Below are positions 16,169-23,982 of a DNA stretch of 64,000 nucleotides, piece by piece. Source of the stretch: Pengzhenrongella sicca. Its GTDB lineage: Bacteria > Actinomycetota > Actinomycetes > Actinomycetales > Cellulomonadaceae. The position numbers and the translations under genes are program-made. The stretch is from the NCBI RefSeq assembly GCF_017569225.1, contig NZ_CP071868.1, positions 992,001-1,056,000 of the forward strand, written 5' to 3'. The stretch's first letter is position 1. The number at the start of each line of letters is the position of its first letter. The notes below the pieces were generated by a model, which searched no databases, was not told where the DNA came from, and was given only the letters and a program-made list of their open reading frames with translations.

Positions 16169-17620
16169 GTGCCCGCCGCCAGCTCGAGACCGAACCCGTT
16201 CGCGCTCGGTGCGGCCTTCGCCGAGGTCATCGTCCTGCCCGACCTCGCGCGGTCCGGCGGGACTGATCCCGGCCGCGCCCTCGTGGGCCACGACGGGCAG
16301 GTGGGCAGCGCCGAGCGGGCAGCAGAACTCGCGGCCGGCCTGGCGGGCCGGGGCGTCGACGTCGAGCTGGTCGGCCCGTGCTCGATGGACGCCCTCCTCG
16401 CCGCGGCGGGTGCGCTTGAGGCGCCCGGCGCGATGGTGGCGGCCGAGCCCGGCTCGGGACGGCCCGCCGGCGTGCTGCTGGTCCGGGCCGACGGCCGGCC
16501 GGTCGAGCCCGGGTCGGGCCTGCCGGCGGTGCTCTCGCATGCCCTGGCCGAGCCTGCCGCCGTCGAGTCTGCCGCGGCCGAGACCCCCGGCGACGGCACC
16601 ATCCGGCTGCGCCCCGCGCTCGCGAGCTACGCGGAGCTCCTGCGGTCGCTGGCCGACCTCACGCGCGTGCGCCCGCTCACGGTCGTCGTCGAGGCCGGGC
16701 ACGGCGTCGCCGCGCTGACGGTCCCCGCGGTCCTCGGGACCGCCGTCGGGCTCCCCGCGCTGCCGCTCGAGATCATCGTGCTGTCGGCCGGGGCCGCCGG
16801 CGACCTCGGCTCCGCCCCGGCGCCGCACCCGAGCGACCCCGCCCACCTGCTCGCCCTGCGCGCCGAGGTCGTCGCCCGGGGCGCCGACCTCGGGCTGGCG
16901 TTCGACGCCGATGGCGACCGCGTCGTCGTCGTCGATGAGAACGGCGACCTCGTCAGCGCGGCCGTCGTCGCGATGCTCGTCGGGCTGCGCGAGGTCGAGC
17001 GCGAGCGGCGCGAGGGCGCGGCGCCGACGGTCGTGCTGGATCGGCTGCTCTCCGAGGCCGCCGGGGACCTGCTCACGGCCGCTGGCGCCGCCGTCGTGCG
17101 CTCGGGCGGGGGCGGGTCGTCCCTGCGGGCGGCGATGGCGGCGAGCGGCGCCGTCGTCGGTGCCTCGCCGGGCCTGCACTACGCCTTCCGCGACCTCTAC
17201 CTCGCCGACTCCGGCCTGCTCGCCGCGATGCACGTGCTCGCGACGCTCGGCAGTGGGGGCGTCCCGCTCTCGGCGTTCGCGGAGGTCTACCAGCCGTACG
17301 CGCAGTCGGGCGAGATGGAGGTCCCGGTCGACGACGTCGCGGCCGCGCGCGCCCGGGTGGTCGCCGCGTACGTCACGCGGGCGGGCGCGGGGCCGGTGCA
17401 AGTCGACGCGCCGGACGGGGGTGACGCGGCCGCCGGCCTGACCGTGCGGCACTGGGCCGCGGCGCCGCGCTGGTGGTTCGACCTGCGGCCGGGGCCGGCC
17501 GGCACGACCGTGCGGCTTACCGTTGAGGCGGCCGACGAGGACATCATGGAGAAGGTGCGCGACGATGTGCTCGCGCTCGTCCGGGCCGGCGACGCACCGA
17601 AGACAGCCAACAAGGAGTGA
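16169..17620 (+). CDS. Phosphohexomutase-like protein with degenerate active site (ManB position)
   Basis: A 483-residue protein with the alpha-D-phosphohexomutase fold, sitting where phosphomannomutase ManB lies in related genomes. The metal loop FDADGDRVVVVDE is intact. However, the phosphoserine loop that should read TASHNP is VAAEPGSG (after PGAM), the sugar-binding GEHSxHYYFRD is GASPGLHYAFRD (its glutamate is lost), and the phosphate-binding RPSNTEP is RPGPAGT. Length and secondary-structure pattern are otherwise those of the family, and C-terminal ADSGLLAAMHVLA and SGEMEVPVDDVAA align well. The frame is continuous, so this is not a frameshift. It probably lacks mutase activity and may bind sugar phosphate or act as a partner protein. 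The start is GTG 16169. Trm112 follows after an AAGGAG site. Confidence 0.82.
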   Translation: MPAASSRPNPFALGAAFAEVIVLPDLARSGGTDPGRALVGHDGQVGSAERAAELAAGLAGRGVDVELVGPCSMDALLAAAGALEAPGAMVAAEPGSGRPAGVLLVRADGRPVEPGSGLPAVLSHALAEPAAVESAAAETPGDGTIRLRPALASYAELLRSLADLTRVRPLTVVVEAGHGVAALTVPAVLGTAVGLPALPLEIIVLSAGAAGDLGSAPAPHPSDPAHLLALRAEVVARGADLGLAFDADGDRVVVVDENGDLVSAAVVAMLVGLREVERERREGAAPTVVLDRLLSEAAGDLLTAAGAAVVRSGGGGSSLRAAMAASGAVVGASPGLHYAFRDLYLADSGLLAAMHVLATLGSGGVPLSAFAEVYQPYAQSGEMEVPVDDVAAARARVVAAYVTRAGAGPVQVDAPDGGDAAAGLTVRHWAAAPRWWFDLRPGPAGTTVRLTVEAADEDIMEKVRDDVLALVRAGDAPKTANKE

Positions 17621-17621
17621 C

Positions 17622-17840
17622 ATGACCGACGCACCGACCGCGCAGGAACCCGTGCTGGAGCCCTGGCTCCGCGAGATCCTGCGGTGCCCCGCAACGGGTG
17701 CGACGCTCGTCGACGGCGTGGGTCCCGACGGTCAGCCCGAGCTCGTCTCGACCGACCCGGTGAACCCGCTCGCCTACCCCGTCCGCGACGGCATCCCGGT
17801 GCTGCTCGTCGACGACGCGCGGCCCGTCCGGACCGCCTGA
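17622..17840 (+). CDS. Trm112 family protein
   Basis: A 72-residue Trm112-like protein: PWLREILRCPATGATL, then PLAYPVRDGIPVLLVDDAR, the usual end of the family. Trm112 proteins are small zinc-ribbon or beta-sheet partners that activate methyltransferases. Here the second cysteine of the usual CPxC is replaced by threonine, as in many bacterial members. An AAGGAG site overlaps the end of the phosphohexomutase-like gene, and the stop overlaps the next ATG by one base, so the three are probably co-transcribed. Confidence 0.85.
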   Translation: MTDAPTAQEPVLEPWLREILRCPATGATLVDGVGPDGQPELVSTDPVNPLAYPVRDGIPVLLVDDARPVRTA

Positions 17841-18769
17841 TGTCGACGGGCGGAAGCAATCGCGCGATCATCGCTGCCCTGGCGGCGAACGTGGGGATCG
17901 CGATCACGAAGTTCATCGCCTTCCTGCTCACGAGCTCGAGCTCGATGCTCGCGGAGTCGGTGCACTCGTTGGCCGACTCGGGGAACCAGGCCCTGCTCCT
18001 GGTCGGCGGCAAGCGGTCGCGGCAGGCCGCCGACGCGAAGCACCCGTTCGGGTACGGCCGCGAGCGGTACCTGTACGCGTTCATCGTCTCGATCGTGCTG
18101 TTCAGCGTCGGCGGGCTGTTCGCGCTCTACGAGGCGTGGCACAAGTTCGCCGAGCCGCACCCGATCGAGTCGTGGAAGTGGGTGCCGATCGTCGTGCTCG
18201 TCGCGGCGATCGGGATGGAGAGCTACTCCTTCCGGACCGCGATCCACGAGTCCAACCACGTGCGCGGCGCGCAGTCGTGGGCCTCGTTCGTGCGGACCGC
18301 GAAGGCGCCCGAGCTGCCGGTCGTGCTGCTCGAGGACCTCGGCGCGCTCGTCGGGCTCGTGCTGGCGCTCGGCGGCGTCGGGATGACCCTCGTGACCGAC
18401 GACGGCCGCTGGGACGCCGCCGGCACCGCCTCGATCGGGCTGCTCCTCGTCGTGATCGCGATCATCTTGTCGCTCGAGACGCGCTCGCTGCTGCTCGGGG
18501 AGTCCGCGACGCCGGCGAACGTCGAGTCCATCGCCGCGGCGCTGGTCGGCGGCGGCGTCGTCTCCGTCATCCACCTGCGCACGTTGCACCTCGGGCCGGA
18601 GGAGCTGCTCGTCGCGGCGAAGGTCGAGCTCGAACCGCTCGGGACGGCCGCCGAGGTCGCGGCCGCGATCGACGCCGCCGAGGTACGGGTCCGCGCGGCG
18701 GTGCCCGGCCTCGCCGCGGTCATCTACCTCGAGCCCGACCTGCGCCGATCGGTCACGGCCGCGGGGTGA
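17840..18769 (+). CDS. Cation diffusion facilitator family transporter
   Basis: A 309-residue CDF transporter expected to exchange divalent metal for protons at the cytoplasmic membrane. About six hydrophobic helices are visible, with the first metal-site helix carrying AESVHSLADSGNQALLL and the conserved KHPFGYGRERYLYAF loop. In the second site the usual histidine is replaced (VLLEDLGALVGL: ED instead of HD), as in the SLC30A9-like branch, so metal choice may differ from zinc. A soluble C-terminal domain of about 80 residues follows the last helix. The start ATG overlaps the Trm112 stop (TGATG). Confidence 0.87.
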   Translation: MSTGGSNRAIIAALAANVGIAITKFIAFLLTSSSSMLAESVHSLADSGNQALLLVGGKRSRQAADAKHPFGYGRERYLYAFIVSIVLFSVGGLFALYEAWHKFAEPHPIESWKWVPIVVLVAAIGMESYSFRTAIHESNHVRGAQSWASFVRTAKAPELPVVLLEDLGALVGLVLALGGVGMTLVTDDGRWDAAGTASIGLLLVVIAIILSLETRSLLLGESATPANVESIAAALVGGGVVSVIHLRTLHLGPEELLVAAKVELEPLGTAAEVAAAIDAAEVRVRAAVPGLAAVIYLEPDLRRSVTAAG

Positions 18770-18851
18770 CCCGCGCTGCCGCGAGGGGCGGCGGTAGGAT
18801 GATCCGTTCACCTCGACCACGCGTCGGATCCACCCAGCAGAGAGCGGTGCC

Positions 18852-19319
18852 GTGCCCCAGCCCAGGATGAACGTCGAGAGCTTCAACCTCGACCACCGCA
18901 CCGTCGCCGCGCCCTTCGTGCGCGTCGCGGACACCAAGACGCTGCCGCACGGCGACCTCCTGACGAAGTACGACGTCCGGTTCTGCCAGCCCAACACCGA
19001 TCGCCTGCCCATGCCCACGGTGCACTCGCTCGAGCACATGATGGCCGAGCACATGCGCAACCACTCGGGCGACGTCATCGACGTCTCGCCGATGGGCTGC
19101 CAGACCGGGTTCTACGTGCTCATGCAGGGCGAGCACACCTACGAAGAGTTCCTGGCCGTGCTCGAGGCGACGCTCGTCGACGTGTCGACGGCGACCGAGG
19201 TGCCCGCGGCGAACGAGGTGCAGTGCGGCTGGGCCGCGAGCCACACGCTCGAGGGCGCGCAGGCCGCCGCGATCGCCTTCCTCGCCGACCGGGCCCAGTG
19301 GAGCCAGGTCACCGCGTGA
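18852..19319 (+). CDS. luxS: S-ribosylhomocysteine lyase
   Basis: A 155-residue LuxS, which cleaves S-ribosylhomocysteine to homocysteine and DPD, the precursor of autoinducer-2. The metal site is complete: H58-S-L-E61-H62 and C125 in the [10 protein letters not shown] segment. The catalytic C83 is in [10 protein letters not shown]. The GTG at 18852 is chosen. An ATG five codons downstream lacks a better ribosome-binding site. A TAGGAT -10-like hexamer lies at 18795-18800. The mtnN gene follows with a GTGA overlap, giving both enzymes of the two-step S-adenosylhomocysteine route in one transcript. Confidence 0.95.
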   Translation: MPQPRMNVESFNLDHRTVAAPFVRVADTKTLPHGDLLTKYDVRFCQPNTDRLPMPTVHSLEHMMAEHMRNHSGDVIDVSPMGCQTGFYVLMQGEHTYEEFLAVLEATLVDVSTATEVPAANEVQCGWAASHTLEGAQAAAIAFLADRAQWSQVTA

Positions 19320-20026
19320 TCGAGGTCGACGCCGTCATCATCACGGCGATGCGCGAGGAGATGGCGCCGTTCGAGGAGCGCTCGGACACGCTGGGCCGCT
19401 CGAGCACGCTCGGCCAGGCGACGATCCGGCTGTCGTCCTTCGGGCCCGCGCACGTGCTGCTCGTGACGTGCGGGATCGGGCTCGTGAACGCCGCGATCGC
19501 GACCGCGCTCGCCGTGAACCGGTCGCGGCCGGCGCGGGTCATCAGCGCGGGCTCGGCCGGGGGCCTGCACGCCGACGTGCGCGTCGGCGACGTCGTCGCC
19601 GGCACGAGCTACGTCTACGGCGGCGCGGACGCCCGCATGTTCGGGTACTCGCTCGGGCAGGTTCCGGGCATGCCGCCGAGCTACGCTCCCGCGCCCGACC
19701 TCGTCGCGGCCGCGCGCGCGTCCGACGGCGTCCGACTGCTGCGGGGGCCCGTGATCTCGGGCGACGCCTTCGTCGACGGCACCTCGGTCGACCAGGTCCG
19801 GGCGCGCTTCCCGGACGCGCTCGCGACCGACATGGAGTCCGCCGCGATCGCCCACACCTGCCACCTGTTCGACGTGCCGTTCCTCGCCGTCCGGGCCATC
19901 TCCGACCTGTGCGGCCCGGCCGCCGGCGCCGAGTTCCACCTCGCGGTCGAGGACGCCGCGGCGCGGTCCGCGGACGTCGCGCTCGGGCTCATCGCCGGCG
20001 CGGACCGGGCTCCCCAGCCCGTCTGA
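19316..20026 (+). CDS. mtnN: 5'-methylthioadenosine/S-adenosylhomocysteine nucleosidase
   Basis: A 236-residue nucleosidase that removes adenine from S-adenosylhomocysteine and methylthioadenosine, supplying S-ribosylhomocysteine to LuxS. Catalytic residues are visible: a glutamate in ITAMREEM near residue 14, E174 in TDMESAAIA and D197 in RAISDLCG. The GSAGGL loop and FVDGTS lie in the expected places. Translation is coupled to luxS (GTGA). Downstream there is no gene until the convergent transporter operon. Instead there are two long inverted repeats. Confidence 0.94.
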   Translation: MIEVDAVIITAMREEMAPFEERSDTLGRSSTLGQATIRLSSFGPAHVLLVTCGIGLVNAAIATALAVNRSRPARVISAGSAGGLHADVRVGDVVAGTSYVYGGADARMFGYSLGQVPGMPPSYAPAPDLVAAARASDGVRLLRGPVISGDAFVDGTSVDQVRARFPDALATDMESAAIAHTCHLFDVPFLAVRAISDLCGPAAGAEFHLAVEDAAARSADVALGLIAGADRAPQPV

Positions 20027-20059
20027 CCGGCCGCCTCCGGCCGATCGGGCTCCCGGGGC

Positions 20060-20163
20060 CGGACCGTAGCGACGCGCGTGGGACGGGAGTGGCCAGCGGG
20101 GCGCATGCGCTGTCGCACCGGCCCCAGGAGTCACCTGCGTCACCCGCGCGTCGCTCCGGTCCG
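20060..20163. repeat. Inverted-repeat element, family 2, copy 1 (D)
   Basis: A 19-bp arm at 20060-20078 (CGGACCGTAGCGACGCGCG) is the reverse complement of 20145-20163 with a single mismatch. The arms enclose 66 bases. A second copy of the same arms is found at 26002-26105. It lies in the noncoding gap between convergent mtnN and the substrate-binding protein gene. Confidence 0.88.
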
Positions 20164-20213
20164 CGCAACCGATCCGGACGCGCTGCGCGGCCCCCGGATC
20201 GCCTCGCTGATCC

Positions 20214-20316
20214 CACCGTCCGCGCGGAGCATGTGGCGCGAGTGACGGCAGGGGCTGGAAGTGCCCCAGTTCCCGTCACTTCCGCCTCTTCCGCACCATG
20301 CTCCGCGCGGACGGTG
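20214..20316. repeat. Inverted-repeat element, family 1, copy 1 (A)
   Basis: Perfect 20-bp arms at 20214-20233 (CACCGTCCGCGCGGAGCATG) and 20297-20316. Each arm contains the self-palindrome TCCGCGCGGA. Nested inside are AGTGACGG (20241-20248) pairing with CCGTCACT (20273-20280), and GGGGC (20251-20255) pairing with GCCCC (20263-20267), so the element can fold into a stacked hairpin. Two further copies of the arms occur at 25705-25803 and 26137-26235. Elements D and A account for most of the 359-bp gap from 20027 to 20385. Confidence 0.93.
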
Positions 20317-20385
20317 CTCTGCAGAACGCGCGAGGCGCACCGCCCAGACATCGGACGGTGCGCCTCGCGGGTCGTGCCGAGCGGG

Positions 20386-21306
20386 CTACGCCTTGTCGGC
20401 CGCTGCCTTCAGGGTCGTGACGAACTCGGGGTTCTCCTCGAGCCACTGCGCGGCCGAGCCCTCGTTGTCGTCGCCGCCGTTCTCGTTGAACATCAGGTTC
20501 TCGAGAGTGAACAGCTCGTCACTGGTCAGCGTGAACTGCGCGAGCCACGAGGCGAGCTCGGGGTAGTCCTCGCCGAAGCCCGTACGGCCGACCATCTCGA
20601 TGTTCTCCGCCTCGCCGAGCGTGCCCTCGGGGTCCTCGAGGTCGCGCAGCGGGAAGGCGTCGTACGCCCAGTGCGGGCGCCACAGCGTGACCGCGATGTT
20701 GCGGTCGGCGTCGATCGCGCCGCTGAGCTCGGCGAGCATCGCCGGGGTCGAGGACTCCACGAAGTCCAGGTCCTCGAGGCCGTAGGTCGGGATGACCTCG
20801 TCCTTCGTGATGCGCGTGAGGCCGGCGCCGGGCTCGATGCCGACCAGCCGGTTGTCGACGACGTCGCCCTGGGTCGCGAGATCCGCGATCGTCACCAGCG
20901 GCGAGTCCTCGTTCACGGCGATGGTCAGCCGCGCGTCGTCGTACCAGGAGCCCAGCTGCTCAAGGTCGTCGCCGTACTTCTCGAGGTAGTCGGCGTGGGT
21001 GACGGGGAGCCACATGTCGAAGTTGACGTCGAAGTCGCCGCCGGCGATGCCGGTGTAGACGATGCCGGGGTCGGCCGTCTCGAGCTCGACCTCGTAGCCC
21101 TCGTCCGCGAGGATCGCCTGCCACAGGTACGACGCGGCGATGCCCTCGTCCCAGCCGTTGTGGATCGCGATCGTGAGGTCCTTCTGGTCCCCGCCGGGGG
21201 TGAGGTCCGCGGCGTCGGCCTCCCCGCTCGCGCAGGCTCCGAGCAGGAGCGCGAGCGCGGCCGCCGAGGCGGTCAGGGCCAGGGGGCGGCTCAGGTGTGC
21301 GGTCAT
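20386..21306 (-). CDS. proX: Glycine betaine/proline ABC transporter substrate-binding lipoprotein
   Basis: A 306-residue lipoprotein with lipobox LLGAC (C25) after a signal peptide. The mature part matches OpuAC/ProX proteins: KDLTIAIHNGWDEGIAASYLW, TGIAGGDFDVNFDMWLP and NIAVTLWRPHWAYDAF, with tryptophans that in this family cage the quaternary ammonium group. It is the last gene of a three-gene operon with ATPase and permease genes upstream on the same strand (73-bp gap to the permease). Role: capture of betaine-type osmoprotectants. Exact substrate unknown. Confidence 0.9.
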   Translation of the reverse strand: MTAHLSRPLALTASAAALALLLGACASGEADAADLTPGGDQKDLTIAIHNGWDEGIAASYLWQAILADEGYEVELETADPGIVYTGIAGGDFDVNFDMWLPVTHADYLEKYGDDLEQLGSWYDDARLTIAVNEDSPLVTIADLATQGDVVDNRLVGIEPGAGLTRITKDEVIPTYGLEDLDFVESSTPAMLAELSGAIDADRNIAVTLWRPHWAYDAFPLRDLEDPEGTLGEAENIEMVGRTGFGEDYPELASWLAQFTLTSDELFTLENLMFNENGGDDNEGSAAQWLEENPEFVTTLKAAADKA

Positions 21307-21379
21307 GGTGTCCTTTCGAGGTGCCGTGGCGTGCTGCCGACGGCGAAGGGTGGGTGCGAGCTGGGGCGCTGCAGCGTGG

Positions 21380-22264
21380 TCAGACGGCGGCGAGCTGCAG
21401 CGCGCGGGAGACCGGCGCGCGGGCGGCGAGCGCCGACGTCATGCGGTCGAGGTAGATCGCCAGGATCACGACGGCGAGGCCGGCCTCGAAGCCGAGTGCG
21501 ACGTCGACGCGGGACAGGGCGGACAGGACGTCGCTGCCGAGCCCGTCGGCACCGACCATCCCGGAGATGACGGCCATCGACAGCGCGAGCATGATCACCT
21601 GGTTGATGCCGGCCATGATGGTCGGGAGTGCGAGCGGGATCTGGATCTGGCGCAGGATGCGGCCCGGCGACGCGCCGAACGCGTGGCCGGCCTCGACCAC
21701 CTCGGAGTCGACCTGCCGGATGCCGAGCTCGGTGAAGCGCACCCCGGGGGCCATCGCGAACACGATCGTCGCGACGATCCCGGGCACGGCGCCGGTGAGG
21801 AAGATGACGACCGTCGGGATCAGGTAGACGAACGCGGGCATCGTCTGCATGAAGTCCAGCACCGGCCGCAGGGCGGCGGAGACCTTGTCGTTGCGCGCGG
21901 CGAGGATGCCGAGCGGCACCGCGATGGCGAGCGCGATGACGCTCGCGACCAGGACCAGCGCGAGCGTCGCCATCGCGTTCTCCCACTGGTCGACCCCGAT
22001 GATCAGCGCGAAGCCGACCAGCGCGGTCACCGCGAGCTGCCAGCCCTTGAGGAAGAACGCCAGCGCGGCGAGCACGAGCACGACCGCCCAGGCGGGCGGC
22101 GCCGCGAGCACGTACTCGAGCCCGTCGTAGCCGCCCTCGAGCACGGACTTGATCGCGTCGAAGAGGCCGTCGAACGTGTGGGTGATCGCGGTCACGGCGC
22201 CGTCGACCCACTCGCCGAGCGGCAGGCGGAACAGCGGGTCGGAGCTAGCTGCGAGGACGGTCAT
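21380..22264 (-). CDS. proW: Glycine betaine/proline ABC transporter permease
   Basis: A 294-residue integral membrane protein with about six to seven hydrophobic helices and the binding-protein-dependent permease loop EAGHAFGASPGRILRQIQIPLALP (split here as EAGHAFGASPGRIL and QIQIPLALP), which docks on the ATPase. The N-terminus FRLPLGEWVDGAVTAITH resembles ProW/OpuAB. Its ATG overlaps the ATPase stop by 4 bp, so the subunits are translationally coupled. Confidence 0.91.
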   Translation of the reverse strand: MTVLAASSDPLFRLPLGEWVDGAVTAITHTFDGLFDAIKSVLEGGYDGLEYVLAAPPAWAVVLVLAALAFFLKGWQLAVTALVGFALIIGVDQWENAMATLALVLVASVIALAIAVPLGILAARNDKVSAALRPVLDFMQTMPAFVYLIPTVVIFLTGAVPGIVATIVFAMAPGVRFTELGIRQVDSEVVEAGHAFGASPGRILRQIQIPLALPTIMAGINQVIMLALSMAVISGMVGADGLGSDVLSALSRVDVALGFEAGLAVVILAIYLDRMTSALAARAPVSRALQLAAV

Positions 22265-23547
22265 TTGACGTCTCCCGTCCTGGAGAGGTTGAGTGCTTCG
22301 GATTCGAGCGCGTCGAGCTCGGTGTCGAGGTCCTCGCCCAGGCCCTCGGGGTCGACGGCGTCGACGGGCTCGACCACCGTCGGCTTCATGGCCTCGAGCA
22401 GCGTCACGCGGGGGATCACGCCGACGAGCTTGCCGCGGGCGTCCACCACCGGGACCGGCAGCGGCGTCTCGGCGGCGGGAGCGAACAGCTCAGCGAGCAG
22501 GGCGTCCTCCGTGACCGGCGACACCTCGTCGCGCGTCAGGTCGACGAGCGCGCCGCCGCCGGCGCGGACCGCGGCGACGACGTCCTGGTCGCGCACGACG
22601 CCGAGCAGCAGGCGGTCGCGGTCGACGACGTACGCCGCCGAGGTCTGCGCGTCGCGCATCGTGCGCAGGGCCACGTGCGGTCCGGCGGAGGCGACGACGA
22701 CGGCGGTCGGGCGCACCATGACGGAGCCGGCCGTCAGGACCCGGGTGCGGTCGACGTCGGCGACGAACTGCGCGACGTAGTCGTCGGCCGGCGCGGACAG
22801 GATCTCCTCGGACGTGCCGATCTGGACGATGCGCCCGTCGCGCATCATGGCGATCCGGTCCCCGAGGTGCATGGCCTCGTTGAGGTCGTGCGTAATGAAG
22901 ATGATGGTCTTGCCGAGGGTCTGCTGGAGCTCGAGCAGCTGCTCCTGCATCTCGCCGCGGATCAGCGGGTCGAGTGCGGAGAAGGCCTCGTCCATGAGCA
23001 GCACGTCGGTGTCGGCGGCCAGGGCGCGGGCGAGGCCCACGCGCTGGCGCATCCCGCCGGACAACTGCGACGGCAGGGAGTCCTCCCAGCCGTCGAGCCC
23101 GACGAGGCCGAGAGCCTCGGCGGCGCGCCGGCGGCGCTCGGTCTTGTCGACCCCGGAGATCTCCAGCGGAAACGCCGCGTTGTCGAGGACGGTGCGGTGC
23201 GGCAGGAGCGCGAAGTGCTGGAACACCATGCTCACGCGCTTGCGCCGAATGTCGCGCAGCTCCGACGCGCTGACCTTCGCCAGGTCGTGCTCGCCGAGCA
23301 TGATGCTGCCCGCGGTCGGGCGGACCAGCCCGTTGAGCATGCGGATCAGGGTTGACTTGCCGGACCCCGACAGGCCCATCACGACGAACGTCTCGCCGGG
23401 GGCGACCTCGAAGCTCGTGTCGATGACGGCGGCCGTGCCGAGGCTCTTGACGTCGTCGCGGCCGGCGCCGTCCCGCAGGCGACGGACGGCCTCGTGCGGG
23501 CGTCGACCGAACACCTTGAACACGCCTTCGGCGCGGATTGCAGTCAC
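22261..23547 (-). CDS. proV: Glycine betaine/proline ABC transporter ATP-binding protein with CBS domains
   Basis: A 428-residue ATPase. Walker A GLSGSGKST is near residue 59, signature LSGGMRQRVGLARALA and Walker B VLLMDEAFSALDPLIR follow, then the H-loop FITHDLNEA. After the ATPase domain, residues about 275-390 hold a CBS-pair region (RTMRDAQTSAAYVVDRDRLL and PVPVVDARGKLVGVIPR). In OpuA-type transporters these sense ionic strength. An acidic C-terminal tail (EGLGEDLDTELDALESE) may take part in that sensing. The start is GTG 23547, preceded by GGGGA. First gene of the operon. Confidence 0.93.
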   Translation of the reverse strand: MTAIRAEGVFKVFGRRPHEAVRRLRDGAGRDDVKSLGTAAVIDTSFEVAPGETFVVMGLSGSGKSTLIRMLNGLVRPTAGSIMLGEHDLAKVSASELRDIRRKRVSMVFQHFALLPHRTVLDNAAFPLEISGVDKTERRRRAAEALGLVGLDGWEDSLPSQLSGGMRQRVGLARALAADTDVLLMDEAFSALDPLIRGEMQEQLLELQQTLGKTIIFITHDLNEAMHLGDRIAMMRDGRIVQIGTSEEILSAPADDYVAQFVADVDRTRVLTAGSVMVRPTAVVVASAGPHVALRTMRDAQTSAAYVVDRDRLLLGVVRDQDVVAAVRAGGGALVDLTRDEVSPVTEDALLAELFAPAAETPLPVPVVDARGKLVGVIPRVTLLEAMKPTVVEPVDAVDPEGLGEDLDTELDALESEALNLSRTGDVK

Positions 23548-23982
23548 AACTGTCCCCGTTCAGTAGCTCGCGATCCGGACCGCGCGCCCTCGGAGGCACG
23601 GCACAGCGCGCCACGCGCGATCGCGGGGCGGCAGTTCTTGGTCCGGGCAGACGGTCGATCGGTGGACGACGGCGGGCACCTGGTGCAACGCCGTGCACGT
23701 CACTCACGGGGCCGGCGCGCCGCCGAGTCAGGCACCAAAGGAGGCCTGTCGGGGCATGTCGCACGTCGCCCGGTTCAACCGATCGTAAATCTGTTCGACA
23801 CCTACGATGCCTTGCCGACGCCAGATCGCCTAACGGGATTCGGCCCGGATCGTGCCCACGGGCGTCGCTCAGACCCGGATAAAGGGACCCTGACCGGTGG
23901 CTTTACCTGGTTTTGAGGTATGACCATAGTGAGGCCGAGCCGACGCGGTTTCGAGCCCGTCTGGCGCACCGATGCGGCTGAG
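23548..23982. other. 435-bp gap upstream of the betaine/proline operon
   Basis: No supportable protein gene or RNA. The part at about 23770-23935 is less GC-rich than its surroundings and would contain the operon promoter (reading leftward), but no confident -35/-10 pair is visible. The ABC-F gene ends at its right border. Confidence 0.5.

Noticed and set aside
16169-17620. Frameshifted pseudogene explanation for the missing phosphoserine loop
   Set aside because: The frame is continuous, the correct landmarks before and after the loop are in register, and no alternative frame restores TASHNP, so the motif was replaced and not lost by a frameshift.
20214-20316. Inverted repeats as simple bidirectional terminators
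   Set aside because: Copy A lies between convergent genes, but copies B and C lie upstream of divergent genes, where termination would be counterproductive, so terminator alone does not explain the family.
20200-20330. Target-site duplications that would mark element A as a transposed MITE
   Set aside because: No convincing direct duplication is visible at either border by eye, so mobility remains unproven.
23756-23788. A ten-codon frame (MSHVARFNRS) after a perfect AAAGGAGG site
   Set aside because: No gene follows on that strand for 2.5 kb, so a leader-peptide role is not supported, and such short frames arise by chance.
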